This document shows positions 51,971-61,247 of a stretch of 64,000 nt of DNA, piece after piece. Positions within the stretch are counted from its first letter, which is position 1; each line of letters starts with the position of its first letter. The notes under the pieces were generated by a model that was not told where the DNA came from, ran no database searches, and saw only the letters and a list, made by a program, of their open reading frames with translations. The translations under genes were made by a program, and so were the position numbers. The stretch comes from Halovulum dunhuangense (GTDB lineage: Bacteria; Pseudomonadota; Alphaproteobacteria; Rhodobacterales; Rhodobacteraceae), in NCBI RefSeq assembly GCF_013093415.1, contig NZ_JABFBC010000001.1, positions 868,001 to 932,000 on the forward strand. The letters run 5' to 3'.

Positions 51971-53460
51971 TTCTTCTTGCCCAGTCCGGAAAGCCCGCCG
52001 GGCAACTGCATCCCGCTGCCACCCAGCCCCGACAGGCCCGGGGGCAACGCGCCGCCCGGGGCCGCGCCGCCACCGGCGCCCGGCATCCCGGCAGGCATTC
52101 CGCCGCCGCGACCCAGAAGCGCGCCGAGCCCGCCGCGCATCAGGCCCTTTTTGCCCATCTTGCCCATCTTCTTCATCATGTCGGCCATCTGCCGGTGCAT
52201 CTTCAGCAGCCGGTTCAGATCCGACACGTCCTGCCCCGCGCCCGCGGCGATGCGCTTCTTGCGGCTGGCCTGCAGCAGGTCGGGGTTGGCGCGTTCCTTC
52301 CTGGTCATCGAGTTGATCAACGCGATCTGCCGCCGGATCACGCTGTCGTCGAAGCCGGCCTCCTCGACCTGGCGGGCCATCTTGCCCATGCCGGGCATCA
52401 TGCCCATCAGGCCCTGCATGCCCCCCATCTTCAGCATCTGCTCAAGCTGCATCCGCAGGTCGTTCATGTTGAACTGACCCTTCTGGAAGCGCTTCATCAT
52501 GCGCTCGGCCTGCTCGGCCTCGATGGTTTCCTGCGCCTTCTCGACCAGGGCGACGATATCGCCCATGCCCAGGATGCGGCCGGCGACCCGCTGCGCGTCG
52601 AATTCCTCGATCGCGTCCATCTTCTCGCCGAGGCCCACGAACTTGATCGGCTTGCCGGTCACGGCGCGCATCGACAGCGCCGCACCGCCGCGCCCGTCGC
52701 CGTCCATCCGGGTCAGGATCACGCCGCTGATGCCCACGCGGCCGTCGAACTGCTCGGCCACGTTCACGGCGTCCTGACCGGTCAGGCCGTCCACGACCAG
52801 CAGCGTCTCGTGCGGGCCGGTCGCGTCGCGCACGGCGGCGACCTCGGCCATCAGTTCGTCATCGACGTGCAGCCGGCCGGCGGTGTCCAGCATGTAGACG
52901 TCGTATCCGCCCAGGGCTGCCTGCTGCTTCGCGCGCTTCGCGATCGCAACCGCATCCTGCCCCGCCACGATCGGCAGCGTGTCCACGCCGACCTGGCGGC
53001 CAAGCACGGCAAGCTGCTCCATCGCGGCCGGGCGCCGCGTGTCGAGCGAGGCCATGAGCACCCGCTTGCCTTCCTTCTCGGAAAGCCGCTTGGCCAGCTT
53101 CGCGGTGGTCGTCGTCTTGCCCGAACCCTGAAGGCCGACCATCAGCACCGGCGCAGGCGGCGTGTCCACCTTGAGCCGGCCGATCCCCTCGCCGTCGCCG
53201 CCAAGGACGCGCACCAGTTCGTCATGGACGATCTTCACGACCTGCTGGCCGGGCGTGATCGACTTGGTGACCGCCTGGCCGGTCGCCTTTTCCTGCACCG
53301 CCTTGGCAAAGTCGCGCGCCACCGGCAGCGAGACGTCCGCCTCAAGCAGCGCCACCCGCACCTCGCGCAGGGCGGTCGCGACATCGGCCTCGGTCAGCGC
53401 GCCCTGGCGGGTCAGCCGCTCCAGCGCGCCGGACAGGCGTTCGGAAAGGGTCTCAAACAT
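51967..53460 (-). CDS. ffh: Signal recognition particle protein Ffh
   Basis: A 497-residue SRP54 GTPase. N domain (about 1-90), G domain with GLQGSGKTTTTAKLA, DTAGRL, TRMDGDGRGG, and the methionine-rich M domain (from about 330, with MMKRFQKGQFNMNDLRMQLEQM and SRKKRIAAGAG) that binds SRP RNA and signal peptides. The C-terminus is a Gly/Met-rich, low-complexity tail. It delivers membrane proteins to FtsY. No SRP RNA gene was found nearby. Confidence 0.97.
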   Translation of the reverse strand: MFETLSERLSGALERLTRQGALTEADVATALREVRVALLEADVSLPVARDFAKAVQEKATGQAVTKSITPGQQVVKIVHDELVRVLGGDGEGIGRLKVDTPPAPVLMVGLQGSGKTTTTAKLAKRLSEKEGKRVLMASLDTRRPAAMEQLAVLGRQVGVDTLPIVAGQDAVAIAKRAKQQAALGGYDVYMLDTAGRLHVDDELMAEVAAVRDATGPHETLLVVDGLTGQDAVNVAEQFDGRVGISGVILTRMDGDGRGGAALSMRAVTGKPIKFVGLGEKMDAIEEFDAQRVAGRILGMGDIVALVEKAQETIEAEQAERMMKRFQKGQFNMNDLRMQLEQMLKMGGMQGLMGMMPGMGKMARQVEEAGFDDSVIRRQIALINSMTRKERANPDLLQASRKKRIAAGAGQDVSDLNRLLKMHRQMADMMKKMGKMGKKGLMRGGLGALLGRGGGMPAGMPGAGGGAAPGGALPPGLSGLGGSGMQLPGGLSGLGKKK

Positions 53461-53643
53461 TGCTTGCCTCCGTCAGGGGGTGGGCGGCGCAGCGCGGACG
53501 ACCCGCCAGCGGCGCGCAGCGCCCCGGCCCGGTTCCGTTCTGTTCCATCGTCTCACGCATCCGCGCATCCCCATTCGCCAAACCAGTATTGCACCCGCGG
53601 GCGCAACGCGCTGGCGGGTGGCGATCCTGACATAAGCACAGGA

Positions 53644-53665
53644 CCGGAAGGTTTCACGCTTCCGG
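53644..53665. promoter_or_regulatory. Hairpin in the ffh-trhO divergent gap
   Basis: CCGGAAG (53644-53650) and CTTCCGG (53659-53665) are a perfect 7-bp inverted repeat around an 8-base loop, in the about 290-base gap between divergent ffh and trhO. No T-run follows, so it is more likely an operator or leader hairpin than a terminator. The rest of the gap (53461-53752) shows no open frame or other clear signal. Confidence 0.35.
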
Positions 53666-53752
53666 AATTCCAGTGGGCGATAGCCCCCCTTCGCCTGCGA
53701 GTCAAGCGCGGCGGCCCTTCAAAGCCGCCGCCCGCGCTGCTAGATGCACCCC

Positions 53753-54655
53753 ATGACCCTGACCGTAGCCGCCCTTTACCAGTTCACCCCCTTCGAGAAT
53801 CCCGCCGCCCTGCTGGGCCCGTTGCTCGATGTCTGCCGCAATTCGGGCGTCAGGGGATCGCTGCTGCTGGCGCGCGAGGGGATCAACGGGACCATCGCGG
53901 GCACCGCACAGGGGATCGAGACGGTTCTCGACCACATCCGCGCACTTCCCGGCTGCGCCGAGCCGGAGCTGAAATTCTCCACCGCCGAACGGATGCCGTT
54001 CCTGCGGATGAAGGTGCGGCTCAAGCGCGAGATCGTCACCATGGGGGTGGACGGTGTCGACCCGCGCGCGGCCGTCGGTCGCTATGTCACGCCCGCGGAC
54101 TGGAACGCCCTGATCACGGCCCCGGACGTGGCGGTGATCGACACCCGCAACGCCTACGAGGTGGCGCTCGGCAGCTTCGAGGGGGCGATCGATCCCGGCA
54201 CGGACAGCTTCCGCGACTTCCCCGAATGGTGGGCGCGCAACCACAACGCGCTTCAGGGCAAGCGCATCGCCATGTTCTGCACCGGCGGCATTCGCTGCGA
54301 AAAGGCGACCAGCTTCCTGGTCGGGCAGGGGGTGGGGGAAGTCTATCACCTGAAGGGCGGGATCCTGAAATACCTCGAAACCGTGCCCGAGGGCGAAAGC
54401 ACCTGGCAGGGCGAATGCTTCGTCTTCGACGACCGCGTGTCGGTCGGCCACGGGCTTGTGCCGGGTGCCAACAGCCTGTGCCATGCCTGCCGGATGCCGC
54501 TTGCCCCGAAGGATCTGGCCCGCCCCGAATACGAGGCCGGCGTGAGTTGCCACCAGTGCCATACGACCCGCACCGAAGCCGACCGCGAACGCTACCGCGA
54601 GCGTCAGCGCCAGATCGCGCTGGCCGCTTCGCGGGGCGAGAGCCACCTGGGCTGA
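53753..54655 (+). CDS. trhO: tRNA uridine(34) 5-hydroxylase, rhodanese-like
   Basis: A 300-residue protein. An N-terminal acylphosphatase-like domain ([19 protein letters not shown]) precedes a rhodanese domain with the loop [16 protein letters not shown] and its catalytic cysteine. CHACRMPL and CHQCH near the end are extra cysteine pairs. TrhO makes 5-hydroxyuridine at wobble position 34 using oxygen. I start at the ATG giving [11 protein letters not shown]; an ATG three codons earlier is possible. Confidence 0.92.
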   Translation: MTLTVAALYQFTPFENPAALLGPLLDVCRNSGVRGSLLLAREGINGTIAGTAQGIETVLDHIRALPGCAEPELKFSTAERMPFLRMKVRLKREIVTMGVDGVDPRAAVGRYVTPADWNALITAPDVAVIDTRNAYEVALGSFEGAIDPGTDSFRDFPEWWARNHNALQGKRIAMFCTGGIRCEKATSFLVGQGVGEVYHLKGGILKYLETVPEGESTWQGECFVFDDRVSVGHGLVPGANSLCHACRMPLAPKDLARPEYEAGVSCHQCHTTRTEADRERYRERQRQIALAASRGESHLG

Positions 54656-54741
54656 GCGGGCGGCCGCCTGACGCTGCGGCATGCGTTGCAGCCGCAGAGC
54701 GCGGGGCGCAGAATTGCCCCCGGCATCAAAGGAGTTCCACG

Positions 54742-54993
54742 ATGATCCGCGCAACCGCCCTTATCGCCCTGTGCCTTGTCGTCCCGGCCTGCGCCGCGCC
54801 GCTGCCCGATGGCCGCAGCCAGCTTGCCGCAAGCCTTGGCCTTACCGCCGAGCAGGAGGCTGGTCTCACGGTCACGCAGATCGCGCTCATCAAGCACGCG
54901 ATGGACAGCAGCCAGTTCAGCGCCGACGAGAAGAACCGACGGATCGAGGCGATCCTGGCCGGGGCCTCGCCGATCCTCGAGTTCGGCTTCTAG
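54742..54993 (+). CDS. Small exported lipoprotein-like protein
   Basis: An 83-residue protein with a signal sequence and VPACAAP, a lipobox-like site with C17. The mature part is short and helical (LGLTAEQEAGLTVTQIALIKHAM). AAAGGAG is a strong ribosome site. Unknown function. Its stop overlaps the end of the convergent MFS gene by four bases. Confidence 0.75.
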   Translation: MIRATALIALCLVVPACAAPLPDGRSQLAASLGLTAEQEAGLTVTQIALIKHAMDSSQFSADEKNRRIEAILAGASPILEFGF

Positions 54994-56234
54994 GCGGCGG
55001 CCGCCAGCGGTGCCCGCCGCTCGCGCACCGGCAGGTGCACGATGGCCGAGAAGGCACCGACCGCGACGCCGATCCACCAGACCTGATCGTAGCTGCCGTA
55101 CAGATCGTAAAGCTTGCCGCCCAGCCACACGCCCAGGAACGAGCCCAGCTGGTGCGAGAAGAACACGATGCCGTAAAGCGTGCCCATGTAGCGCAGCCCG
55201 TAGATATGCGCGATCAGGCCCGAGGTCAGCGGCACCGTCGCGAGCCACAGCGAGCCCATCACCACCGAGAACAGGATCACCGTTGCGGGCGTCATCGGCG
55301 TCAGGATGAAGGCCGCCGCAACGATGGTGCGCCCGGTGTAGATCCCGGCCAGCAGGTACTTGCGCGACCAGCGCTTGCCGGCCCAGCCCGCCAGCAGGGT
55401 GCCTGCGATGTTGGCCACGCCGATGATGGCGATGGACCAGGCGCCCAGCGCCGATGTTGTGGTGATCCCCAGCCCCGCCAGCATCCCCGAAGGGTCGATC
55501 GGGCCGCAGACCTCGGTCACGAAGGCGGGGAAATGGGCGGTCACGAAAGCCAGCTGGTAGCCGCAGGAAAAGAAGCCGAGAAAGATCAGCGTGTAGGACG
55601 GGTCGCGGAAGGCGCGCATCAGCACGGTGCCCATGCTGTCCTCGAGCTGCGCGCGCGAGGCGCCCGCGCCCGGTTTCATCATCGGCAGCATCAGAAGCGC
55701 CAGCAGGATGGTCCCGGCAAAGACCATGAACACCCAGGACCAGTTCATGTGACCCAGCAGGAACTCCGCGACGGGCGGCCCCACGACCTGCCCCGCCGAT
55801 CCCGCTGCGGTGGCGATGCCCAGCGTCATCGAGCGGTTCTCGTCCGAGGCCGCGCGCCCCACGACCGCAAGGATCACGCCAAAGCCCGTGCCCGCGATGC
55901 CGAAGCCCACCAGGATCGACCATAGCTGATGCGCCTCGGGCGTGATCGCGTAGCTCGACAGCACCAGGCCAAGCGCATAGGTCAGCGCACCGATGAATAT
56001 GGCACGGCGGTCCCCGAAGCGTTCGGCCAGCGCGCCGAAGATCGGCTGCCCGATGCCCCAGGCCAGGTTCTGGATCGCGATGGCCAGCGAGAATTCCGAC
56101 CGCAGCCAGCCGAATTCCTCGGCGATCGGGATCTGGAACACGCCATAGGACGCACGGATCGCGAAGCCGGTCATCAGCACGACGCAGCCGGCGATCAGGA
56201 CCGGCGTGATCAGGGGGGCCTTGGCAGGGGTCAT
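54990..56234 (-). CDS. MFS transporter (organic-anion/monocarboxylate-like)
   Basis: A 414-residue, twelve-helix carrier. The GYGVFQ-type SYGVFQIPIAEEFGWLRSEF in helix 1-2 and the RFGDRRAIFIG motif A resemble the oxalate/formate and monocarboxylate branch of the MFS. The substrate is unknown. It stands between the convergent small lipoprotein gene and the divergent zapE. Confidence 0.8.
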   Translation of the reverse strand: MTPAKAPLITPVLIAGCVVLMTGFAIRASYGVFQIPIAEEFGWLRSEFSLAIAIQNLAWGIGQPIFGALAERFGDRRAIFIGALTYALGLVLSSYAITPEAHQLWSILVGFGIAGTGFGVILAVVGRAASDENRSMTLGIATAAGSAGQVVGPPVAEFLLGHMNWSWVFMVFAGTILLALLMLPMMKPGAGASRAQLEDSMGTVLMRAFRDPSYTLIFLGFFSCGYQLAFVTAHFPAFVTEVCGPIDPSGMLAGLGITTTSALGAWSIAIIGVANIAGTLLAGWAGKRWSRKYLLAGIYTGRTIVAAAFILTPMTPATVILFSVVMGSLWLATVPLTSGLIAHIYGLRYMGTLYGIVFFSHQLGSFLGVWLGGKLYDLYGSYDQVWWIGVAVGAFSAIVHLPVRERRAPLAAAA

Positions 56235-56356
56235 CGGGGATCTCCTTCGTCCCCCGGTCTTTACTTCCCGGAACGGCGGGGTAACAACGAATTTTCCTGA
56301 AACAGTGCATTCCGCCCGGTCATGGCCGGGCGACCCGGAAAGGAGCAGGGCGGGCG

Positions 56357-57454
56357 ATGACGGAAGGGCTGTTGCCGGTCTATCGCGCGCGGCTGGCGGA
56401 AGGGGCGCTGAAGGAAGACACCGCCCAGCGGCTGGCGGTGGAAAAGCTTCAGATCCTGCACAACCGGCTGAAGGACTACCGCCCCGAGGCGCCGCGCAAG
56501 GTGCGGCTCGGCCTGTTCGGCTGGGGCCGCGAACGGATGGAGAACCGCGAGGTGCCGGGGCTCTATCTCTATGGCGGGGTCGGGCGCGGCAAGTCCATGC
56601 TGATGGACATGTTCTTCGAGCAGAGCACCGTCAGCCCGCGCAGGCGCGTGCATTTCCACGCCTTCATGCAGGAGGTGCACGAAGGCATCTTCGCCGCCCG
56701 CAAGCGCGGCGTCGAGGATCCGATCCGCCCGGTGGCCGAGGATATCGCCGACGGCGCGACGCTTCTGTGCTTCGACGAGATGCAGATCACCGACATCACC
56801 GACGCGATGATCGTGGGCCGGCTTTTCGAGCGGCTGTTCGCCCGCGGGGTGGTGGTGGTCGCGACCTCGAACCGGCACCCGGACGATCTCTACAAGGATG
56901 GGCTGAACCGGCACCTGTTCCTGCCCTTCATCGCGCTGATCAAGGACCGGCTGGAGGTGCACCAACTCGATGGTGGCACCGACCACCGGCAGGCGCGGAT
57001 GGCCGGGCGCAGGGTCTATCACGCGCCGCTCGGCCCCGATGCCACCGCCGCGCTGAATGCGGCATGGGAGGATCTGGCGGGCGGGGAAGGCGCGCCCCTC
57101 ACCCTGAAGCGAAAGGGGCGCGACGTGGTGATCCCGCGCTTCCTGAACGGCGTGGCACGGGCGTCCTTCGCCGATCTCTGCGCGGCCCCGCTCGGGCCCG
57201 GCGACTACCTGGCGCTGGCCGATGCCGCGCGGGTGCTGATCCTGGACGACATTCCCCGGCTCAGCCGCGCGCGCAACAACGAGGCCAAGCGCTTCGTCAC
57301 CCTGGTCGACGCGCTGTACGAGGCGCGGGTGCGGCTGGTCTGCTCGGCCGCGGCGGAACCCGAGGCGCTTTATCCCGAGGGGGAGGGCGCCTTCGAATTC
57401 GGCCGCACGGCATCCCGGCTGGAGGAGATGCGTTCGGCCGACTGGTGGGGCTGA
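56357..57454 (+). CDS. zapE: Cell division protein ZapE (AFG1-like ATPase)
   Basis: A 365-residue AAA-like ATPase. Walker A is GGVGRGKSMLMDMF and Walker B is LLCFDEMQITDI; ATSNRHPDDLYKDGL is the sensor region and RFVTLVDALYEARVRL lies near the end. ZapE acts on FtsZ rings in late division in gammaproteobacteria; in other bacteria the family is linked to protein quality control. Clear ORF with an internal purine-rich start. Confidence 0.92.
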   Translation: MTEGLLPVYRARLAEGALKEDTAQRLAVEKLQILHNRLKDYRPEAPRKVRLGLFGWGRERMENREVPGLYLYGGVGRGKSMLMDMFFEQSTVSPRRRVHFHAFMQEVHEGIFAARKRGVEDPIRPVAEDIADGATLLCFDEMQITDITDAMIVGRLFERLFARGVVVVATSNRHPDDLYKDGLNRHLFLPFIALIKDRLEVHQLDGGTDHRQARMAGRRVYHAPLGPDATAALNAAWEDLAGGEGAPLTLKRKGRDVVIPRFLNGVARASFADLCAAPLGPGDYLALADAARVLILDDIPRLSRARNNEAKRFVTLVDALYEARVRLVCSAAAEPEALYPEGEGAFEFGRTASRLEEMRSADWWG

Positions 57455-57465
57455 GCACCTTTTCC

Positions 57466-57526
57466 GGCGCCGCGCGGGTCGCGGCGCCGCATGCCTCCGG
57501 CGGGGATATTTGAAGAAAGTGGAAGG
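57466..57526. repeat. Hairpin plus Rhodobacterales-type intergenic repeat motif
   Basis: GGCGCCGCG (57466-57474) and CGCGGCGCC (57480-57488) form a strong stem between the convergent ends of zapE and the transglycosylase gene. Directly after, 57491-57526 contains TGCCTCCGGCGGGGATATTTGAAG..., a motif I recall as recurring after genes in many Rhodobacterales; only one copy is seen in this window, so its repeat nature is from memory, not from this sequence. Confidence 0.5.
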
Positions 57527-57537
57527 AGGGGGCGCGC

Positions 57538-58806
57538 TCAGCCGCCCCGCAGCCGCTGCAGGAGCGCCGAGGAGGCATAGCCGTCGGGCACCACCCCGAT
57601 GCTGCGCTGGAAGTCGCGGATCGCGGCCATGGTGTTCGGCCCGATCAGCCCGTCCGCCCCGCCGGTGGAAAAGCCCCGCGCGGTCAGCCGCTGCTGCAAC
57701 TCGACCTTTTCGCTGCGCGAGAGGGGGCGGTCGTTGCGCGGCCAGGGGGCCACGAAATCGGCGCCGCCGGCGATCCGGTGCGCAAGGTGGCCCACGCCCA
57801 TCGCGTAGGACGTGGCGTTGTTGTAGCGCTTGATGACGCGGAAATTGTCGAAGACCATGAAGACCGGGCCGCGCGCGCCCGCGGGGGCGATCAGCGCCGC
57901 CTCGCCGTAATTCGGCACCGCGCGCCCGTCGGTCCCGCGCACGCCAAGCTCGGTCCAGCGCGAGACGGGGCGGCGCAGGTCCTGGTCGATATTGCCGAAG
58001 TTGAAGCCCTGCGGCAGGCGCACCTCGACCCCCCAGGGCTGGCCGCGCCGCCAGCCGAAGCGCGCGAGATAGGCCGCGGTGGAGGCCAGCGCGTCCGTCG
58101 GATCCTCGGACCAGATGTCCCGGCGTCCGTCGCGGTTGAAGTCCTGCGCATAGGCGAGATACGAGGTCGGGATGAACTGGGTATGGCCCATCGCGCCCGC
58201 CCAGGAGCCCCGCATCCCCTGTGGCGACACGTCGCCCGCCTGCAGTATGCGCAGGGCGGCGATCAGCTGTTCCTCGGCGAAGGCGCGGCGGCGCCCGTCA
58301 TGGGCCAGGGTCGCCAGCGCCTCGATGGTGTTGGTGGTGCCGCGGAACGAGCCGTAATTCGTCTCCATCCCCCAGACGGCGAGGACGACCGATCCCTCGA
58401 CGCCGTAGGTCTGCTCGATCGCGGCCAGCGTTCGGGCAAGGCGCTGGGCATGGCTGCGCCCGTTGGTGATCCGCGCGTCCGAGACGGCAGTGTCGAGATA
58501 TTCCCAGATCGGCTTGGTGAATTCCGCCTGGCGCCGGTCGAGGCGGATCACCTCCGCGTCGGGGGCCACGCCGCGGAAGGCGGCGTCGAACACGTCGGCG
58601 CGGATGCCGGCGGCCAGCGCGCGCGGGCGGAAGCCGTCGCGCCAGCGGACGAAATCGGACGGCGCCTGCGCCATCTGCGGCCCGGCCTCGGCTCGTGTCA
58701 TGGGGCGCACCTCGATCGCGTGGACGGGCAGGGCTATTGCGGCGCTCAGCCCGAGGGCGAGCCAAAGCCGCGACAGCCATCCCGACTTGCGGAAACCATG
58801 GGTCAT
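57538..58806 (-). CDS. Lytic murein transglycosylase, MltB type
   Basis: A 422-residue protein with a signal peptide (about 1-29). The MltB domain contains the catalytic glutamate in VVLAVWGMETNYG and SWAGAMGHTQFIPTSYL; the last about 70 residues (ELQQRLTARGFSTGGADGLI then FQRSIGVVPDGYAS) are a PG_binding_1 domain. It cleaves glycan strands with 1,6-anhydro product. The ATG at 58806 gives the best signal peptide; an ATG 11 codons upstream is possible. Confidence 0.9.
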   Translation of the reverse strand: MTHGFRKSGWLSRLWLALGLSAAIALPVHAIEVRPMTRAEAGPQMAQAPSDFVRWRDGFRPRALAAGIRADVFDAAFRGVAPDAEVIRLDRRQAEFTKPIWEYLDTAVSDARITNGRSHAQRLARTLAAIEQTYGVEGSVVLAVWGMETNYGSFRGTTNTIEALATLAHDGRRRAFAEEQLIAALRILQAGDVSPQGMRGSWAGAMGHTQFIPTSYLAYAQDFNRDGRRDIWSEDPTDALASTAAYLARFGWRRGQPWGVEVRLPQGFNFGNIDQDLRRPVSRWTELGVRGTDGRAVPNYGEAALIAPAGARGPVFMVFDNFRVIKRYNNATSYAMGVGHLAHRIAGGADFVAPWPRNDRPLSRSEKVELQQRLTARGFSTGGADGLIGPNTMAAIRDFQRSIGVVPDGYASSALLQRLRGG

Positions 58807-58915
58807 TTCAGATCCTGCGCTGCTCGTTTTTCCCGACATGATACAGAACATGCCCCATCGCTCAAAGCCCGATGGACGGCTGTCGCCACGGAAACCGGCG
58901 GCGTTTCGCCGGATC

Positions 58916-61183
58916 TCAGTCGCGGGTGCGCCCGCCGCGCCGGATCTTGCGCGCGATCTTGGCGCGCTTCGCCTTGTCGCGGGCCAGCTTGCGCTTCGGC
59001 GTCCCGCGCGACGGGCGGCGGCTTTCGCCCTGCGGCAGGGCCTTGCCCTCGATCTCCAGCACCTCGAAGAGCAGCCCGCCAGTGACCGCCTCGGCCTCGG
59101 CAAGGCGCACGGTCACCCGCTGGCCCAGCGCGATCTCGCGCCCGCTGCGGTCGCCCATCAGGGTCTGCGCGTCGCGGTCATAGTGGAAATACTCGCCGCC
59201 CAGGCTGCCGATCGGCACCAGCCCGTCGGCGCCCGTCTCGTCGAGCGTGACGAACACGCCGAAACGCGCCACGCCCGAGATGCGGCCGGCGAACTCGCCG
59301 CCCACGCGGTCGGCCAGGTAGGCGGCAAGGTAGCGGTCCGTCGTCTCGCGCTCGGCCTGCATCGAGCGTCGTTCGGTGCCGCTGATCCATTCGGCGGTGG
59401 CCTCTAGGATCTCGATTTCCTGCGGGCTCAGCCCATCCTCGCCCCAGCCATGCGCCGAGACCAGCGCCCGGTGCACCACCAGGTCGGCATAGCGCCGGAT
59501 CGGCGAGGTGAAATGCGCATAGGCCCTGAGCGCCAGGCCGAAATGCCCGAAATTCTGCGGCGCGTAATAGGCCTGCTGCATGGAGCGCAGCACCGACATG
59601 TTGATCAGTTCCGCCACCTCGCGCCCGGCCGCGGCATCGAGCAGCTTGTTGAGCGACCGCGTGGTCAGCACCTGGCCCTTCGCAAGCGTCAGGCCCGAGG
59701 CCTCGGCCACGTCGCGCAGGCTGTCCAGCTTTTCGGCGTCGGGTTCCTCGTGCACGCGGTACAGCAGCGGCGTGCGCTTCTTCTCGAGCGTCTCGGCGGC
59801 GCAGACATTCGCGAGGATCATGAATTCCTCGATCAGCTTGTGCGCCTCCAGCCGGTCGCGGAAGGCGACCGACAGCACCGTTCCTTCGGGGTCGAGCACG
59901 ATCTTGCGCTCGGGCAGGTCCAGGTGCAGCGGCGCGCGCCTTTCCCGCGCCTCGGCCGCCGCCTGGTAGGCCGCCCAGAGCGGCTTCAGCACCGGCTCGA
60001 CCAGGGGCTCGGTCGCTTCGTCCGGCGTGCCGTCCACCGCGCGCTGCACCTGCTCGTAGGTCAGCGCCGCGGGCGAGCGCATCAGACCGCGCACGAAGCG
60101 GTGGCCGATCCTGCGCCCGTCGGCATCGAGCCGCATCTCGACCGCGATGCAGGCCCGGTCCACGCCTTCGTGCAGCGAGCACAGGTCGCCCGACAGCGTC
60201 TCGGGCAGCATCGGCACCACCCGGTCGGGAAAATAGGTCGAGTTGCCGCGGTTGCGCGCCTCGCGGTCGAGCGCGCTGCCGGGGCGGACGTAATGGGCGA
60301 CATCGGCGATGGCGACCCAGACCAGGTGGCCGCCCTCGTTTTCCGGGTCGGGCAGGGCGCAGACCGCGTCGTCATGGTCGCGCGCATCGGCCGGGTCGAT
60401 GGTGATGAGCGGCAGGTGCCGCAGGTCGGTGCGGCTGCCCGGCCCGACCGGGCGCGCGGCCTGGGCCTCGGCTTCGGTCAGGGTTTCCTCCGGGAATTCG
60501 TCGGGGATGCCGTGGGCATGGATGGCGATCAGGCTGACGGCGCGCGGGGCGGTCGGGTCGCCCAGCCGGCGCACCACGCGGGCGCGCGGCATGCCCAGCC
60601 GGTCGCGGGGGCCGGATTGCTCGGCCTCGACCAGTTCGCCGTCGCGCGCGCCGTGACGCTCGCCCCTGGGGACGATCCATTCATGGCCCTGCTTGCGCTC
60701 GATCGACAGGATGCGCCCGCCCTCTTCCGTCTCGCGGAAGATGCCGATGACCTTGCGCGGGCCCTGGCCGATGCGGCGGATCAGCCGCCCGGTATAGGCG
60801 GCGCCCTCGTCCTCCTGCGGGGAAAGGCGGGCAAGGATGCGGTCGCCCTCGCCCAATGCCGGTTCGTGGCTGCGAAGCCGCAACAGGATGCGCGGCGGAT
60901 CGCCCGGCTCTTCCCATTGCGCGGGCTCGGCCCACAGATCGCCGGCGCGGTCCGGCCCCGTGACCCGCAGCACCGATACGGGCGGCAGTCCCTCGGGATG
61001 CTGGATGTGGTTGCCCGCCTTGCGGATCTCGCCCTCGGCCTCCAGCTCGCGCAGGATGCGCTTCAGCTCGATCCGGTCCGCGCCCTTGATGCCGAAGGCG
61101 CGGGCCACGTCGCGCTTCGACGTCTCGCCGGGGTGCTCCCGGATCCATTCGAGGATCTGGTTCTTGTCGGGCAGGGTGCTCAT
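58916..61183 (-). CDS. rnr: Ribonuclease R
   Basis: A 755-residue exoribonuclease. Domains: N-terminal winged helix (about 8-70), cold-shock domains, the RNB catalytic domain with the four aspartates in TIDPADARDHDDAV, and S1 domain (GVARFGVFVTLDETGADGLV) followed by a basic, Lys/Arg-rich tail that helps unwind structured RNA. It degrades folded RNA from the 3' end. Begins 64 bases after the topA stop. Confidence 0.96.
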   Translation of the reverse strand: MSTLPDKNQILEWIREHPGETSKRDVARAFGIKGADRIELKRILRELEAEGEIRKAGNHIQHPEGLPPVSVLRVTGPDRAGDLWAEPAQWEEPGDPPRILLRLRSHEPALGEGDRILARLSPQEDEGAAYTGRLIRRIGQGPRKVIGIFRETEEGGRILSIERKQGHEWIVPRGERHGARDGELVEAEQSGPRDRLGMPRARVVRRLGDPTAPRAVSLIAIHAHGIPDEFPEETLTEAEAQAARPVGPGSRTDLRHLPLITIDPADARDHDDAVCALPDPENEGGHLVWVAIADVAHYVRPGSALDREARNRGNSTYFPDRVVPMLPETLSGDLCSLHEGVDRACIAVEMRLDADGRRIGHRFVRGLMRSPAALTYEQVQRAVDGTPDEATEPLVEPVLKPLWAAYQAAAEARERRAPLHLDLPERKIVLDPEGTVLSVAFRDRLEAHKLIEEFMILANVCAAETLEKKRTPLLYRVHEEPDAEKLDSLRDVAEASGLTLAKGQVLTTRSLNKLLDAAAGREVAELINMSVLRSMQQAYYAPQNFGHFGLALRAYAHFTSPIRRYADLVVHRALVSAHGWGEDGLSPQEIEILEATAEWISGTERRSMQAERETTDRYLAAYLADRVGGEFAGRISGVARFGVFVTLDETGADGLVPIGSLGGEYFHYDRDAQTLMGDRSGREIALGQRVTVRLAEAEAVTGGLLFEVLEIEGKALPQGESRRPSRGTPKRKLARDKAKRAKIARKIRRGGRTRD

Positions 61184-61247
61184 GGCGATGGCCTAGCATG
61201 GCCCGGCGCCCCCGGAAAGGGCGCCGTGGGGACAGGCCGGGCCGCCG

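Noticed and set aside
53461-53743. SRP (4.5S) RNA gene next to ffh
   Set aside because: The gap has a CCGGAAG hairpin, but not the GGUCAGGUCCGGAAGGAAGCA-type core of bacterial SRP RNA.
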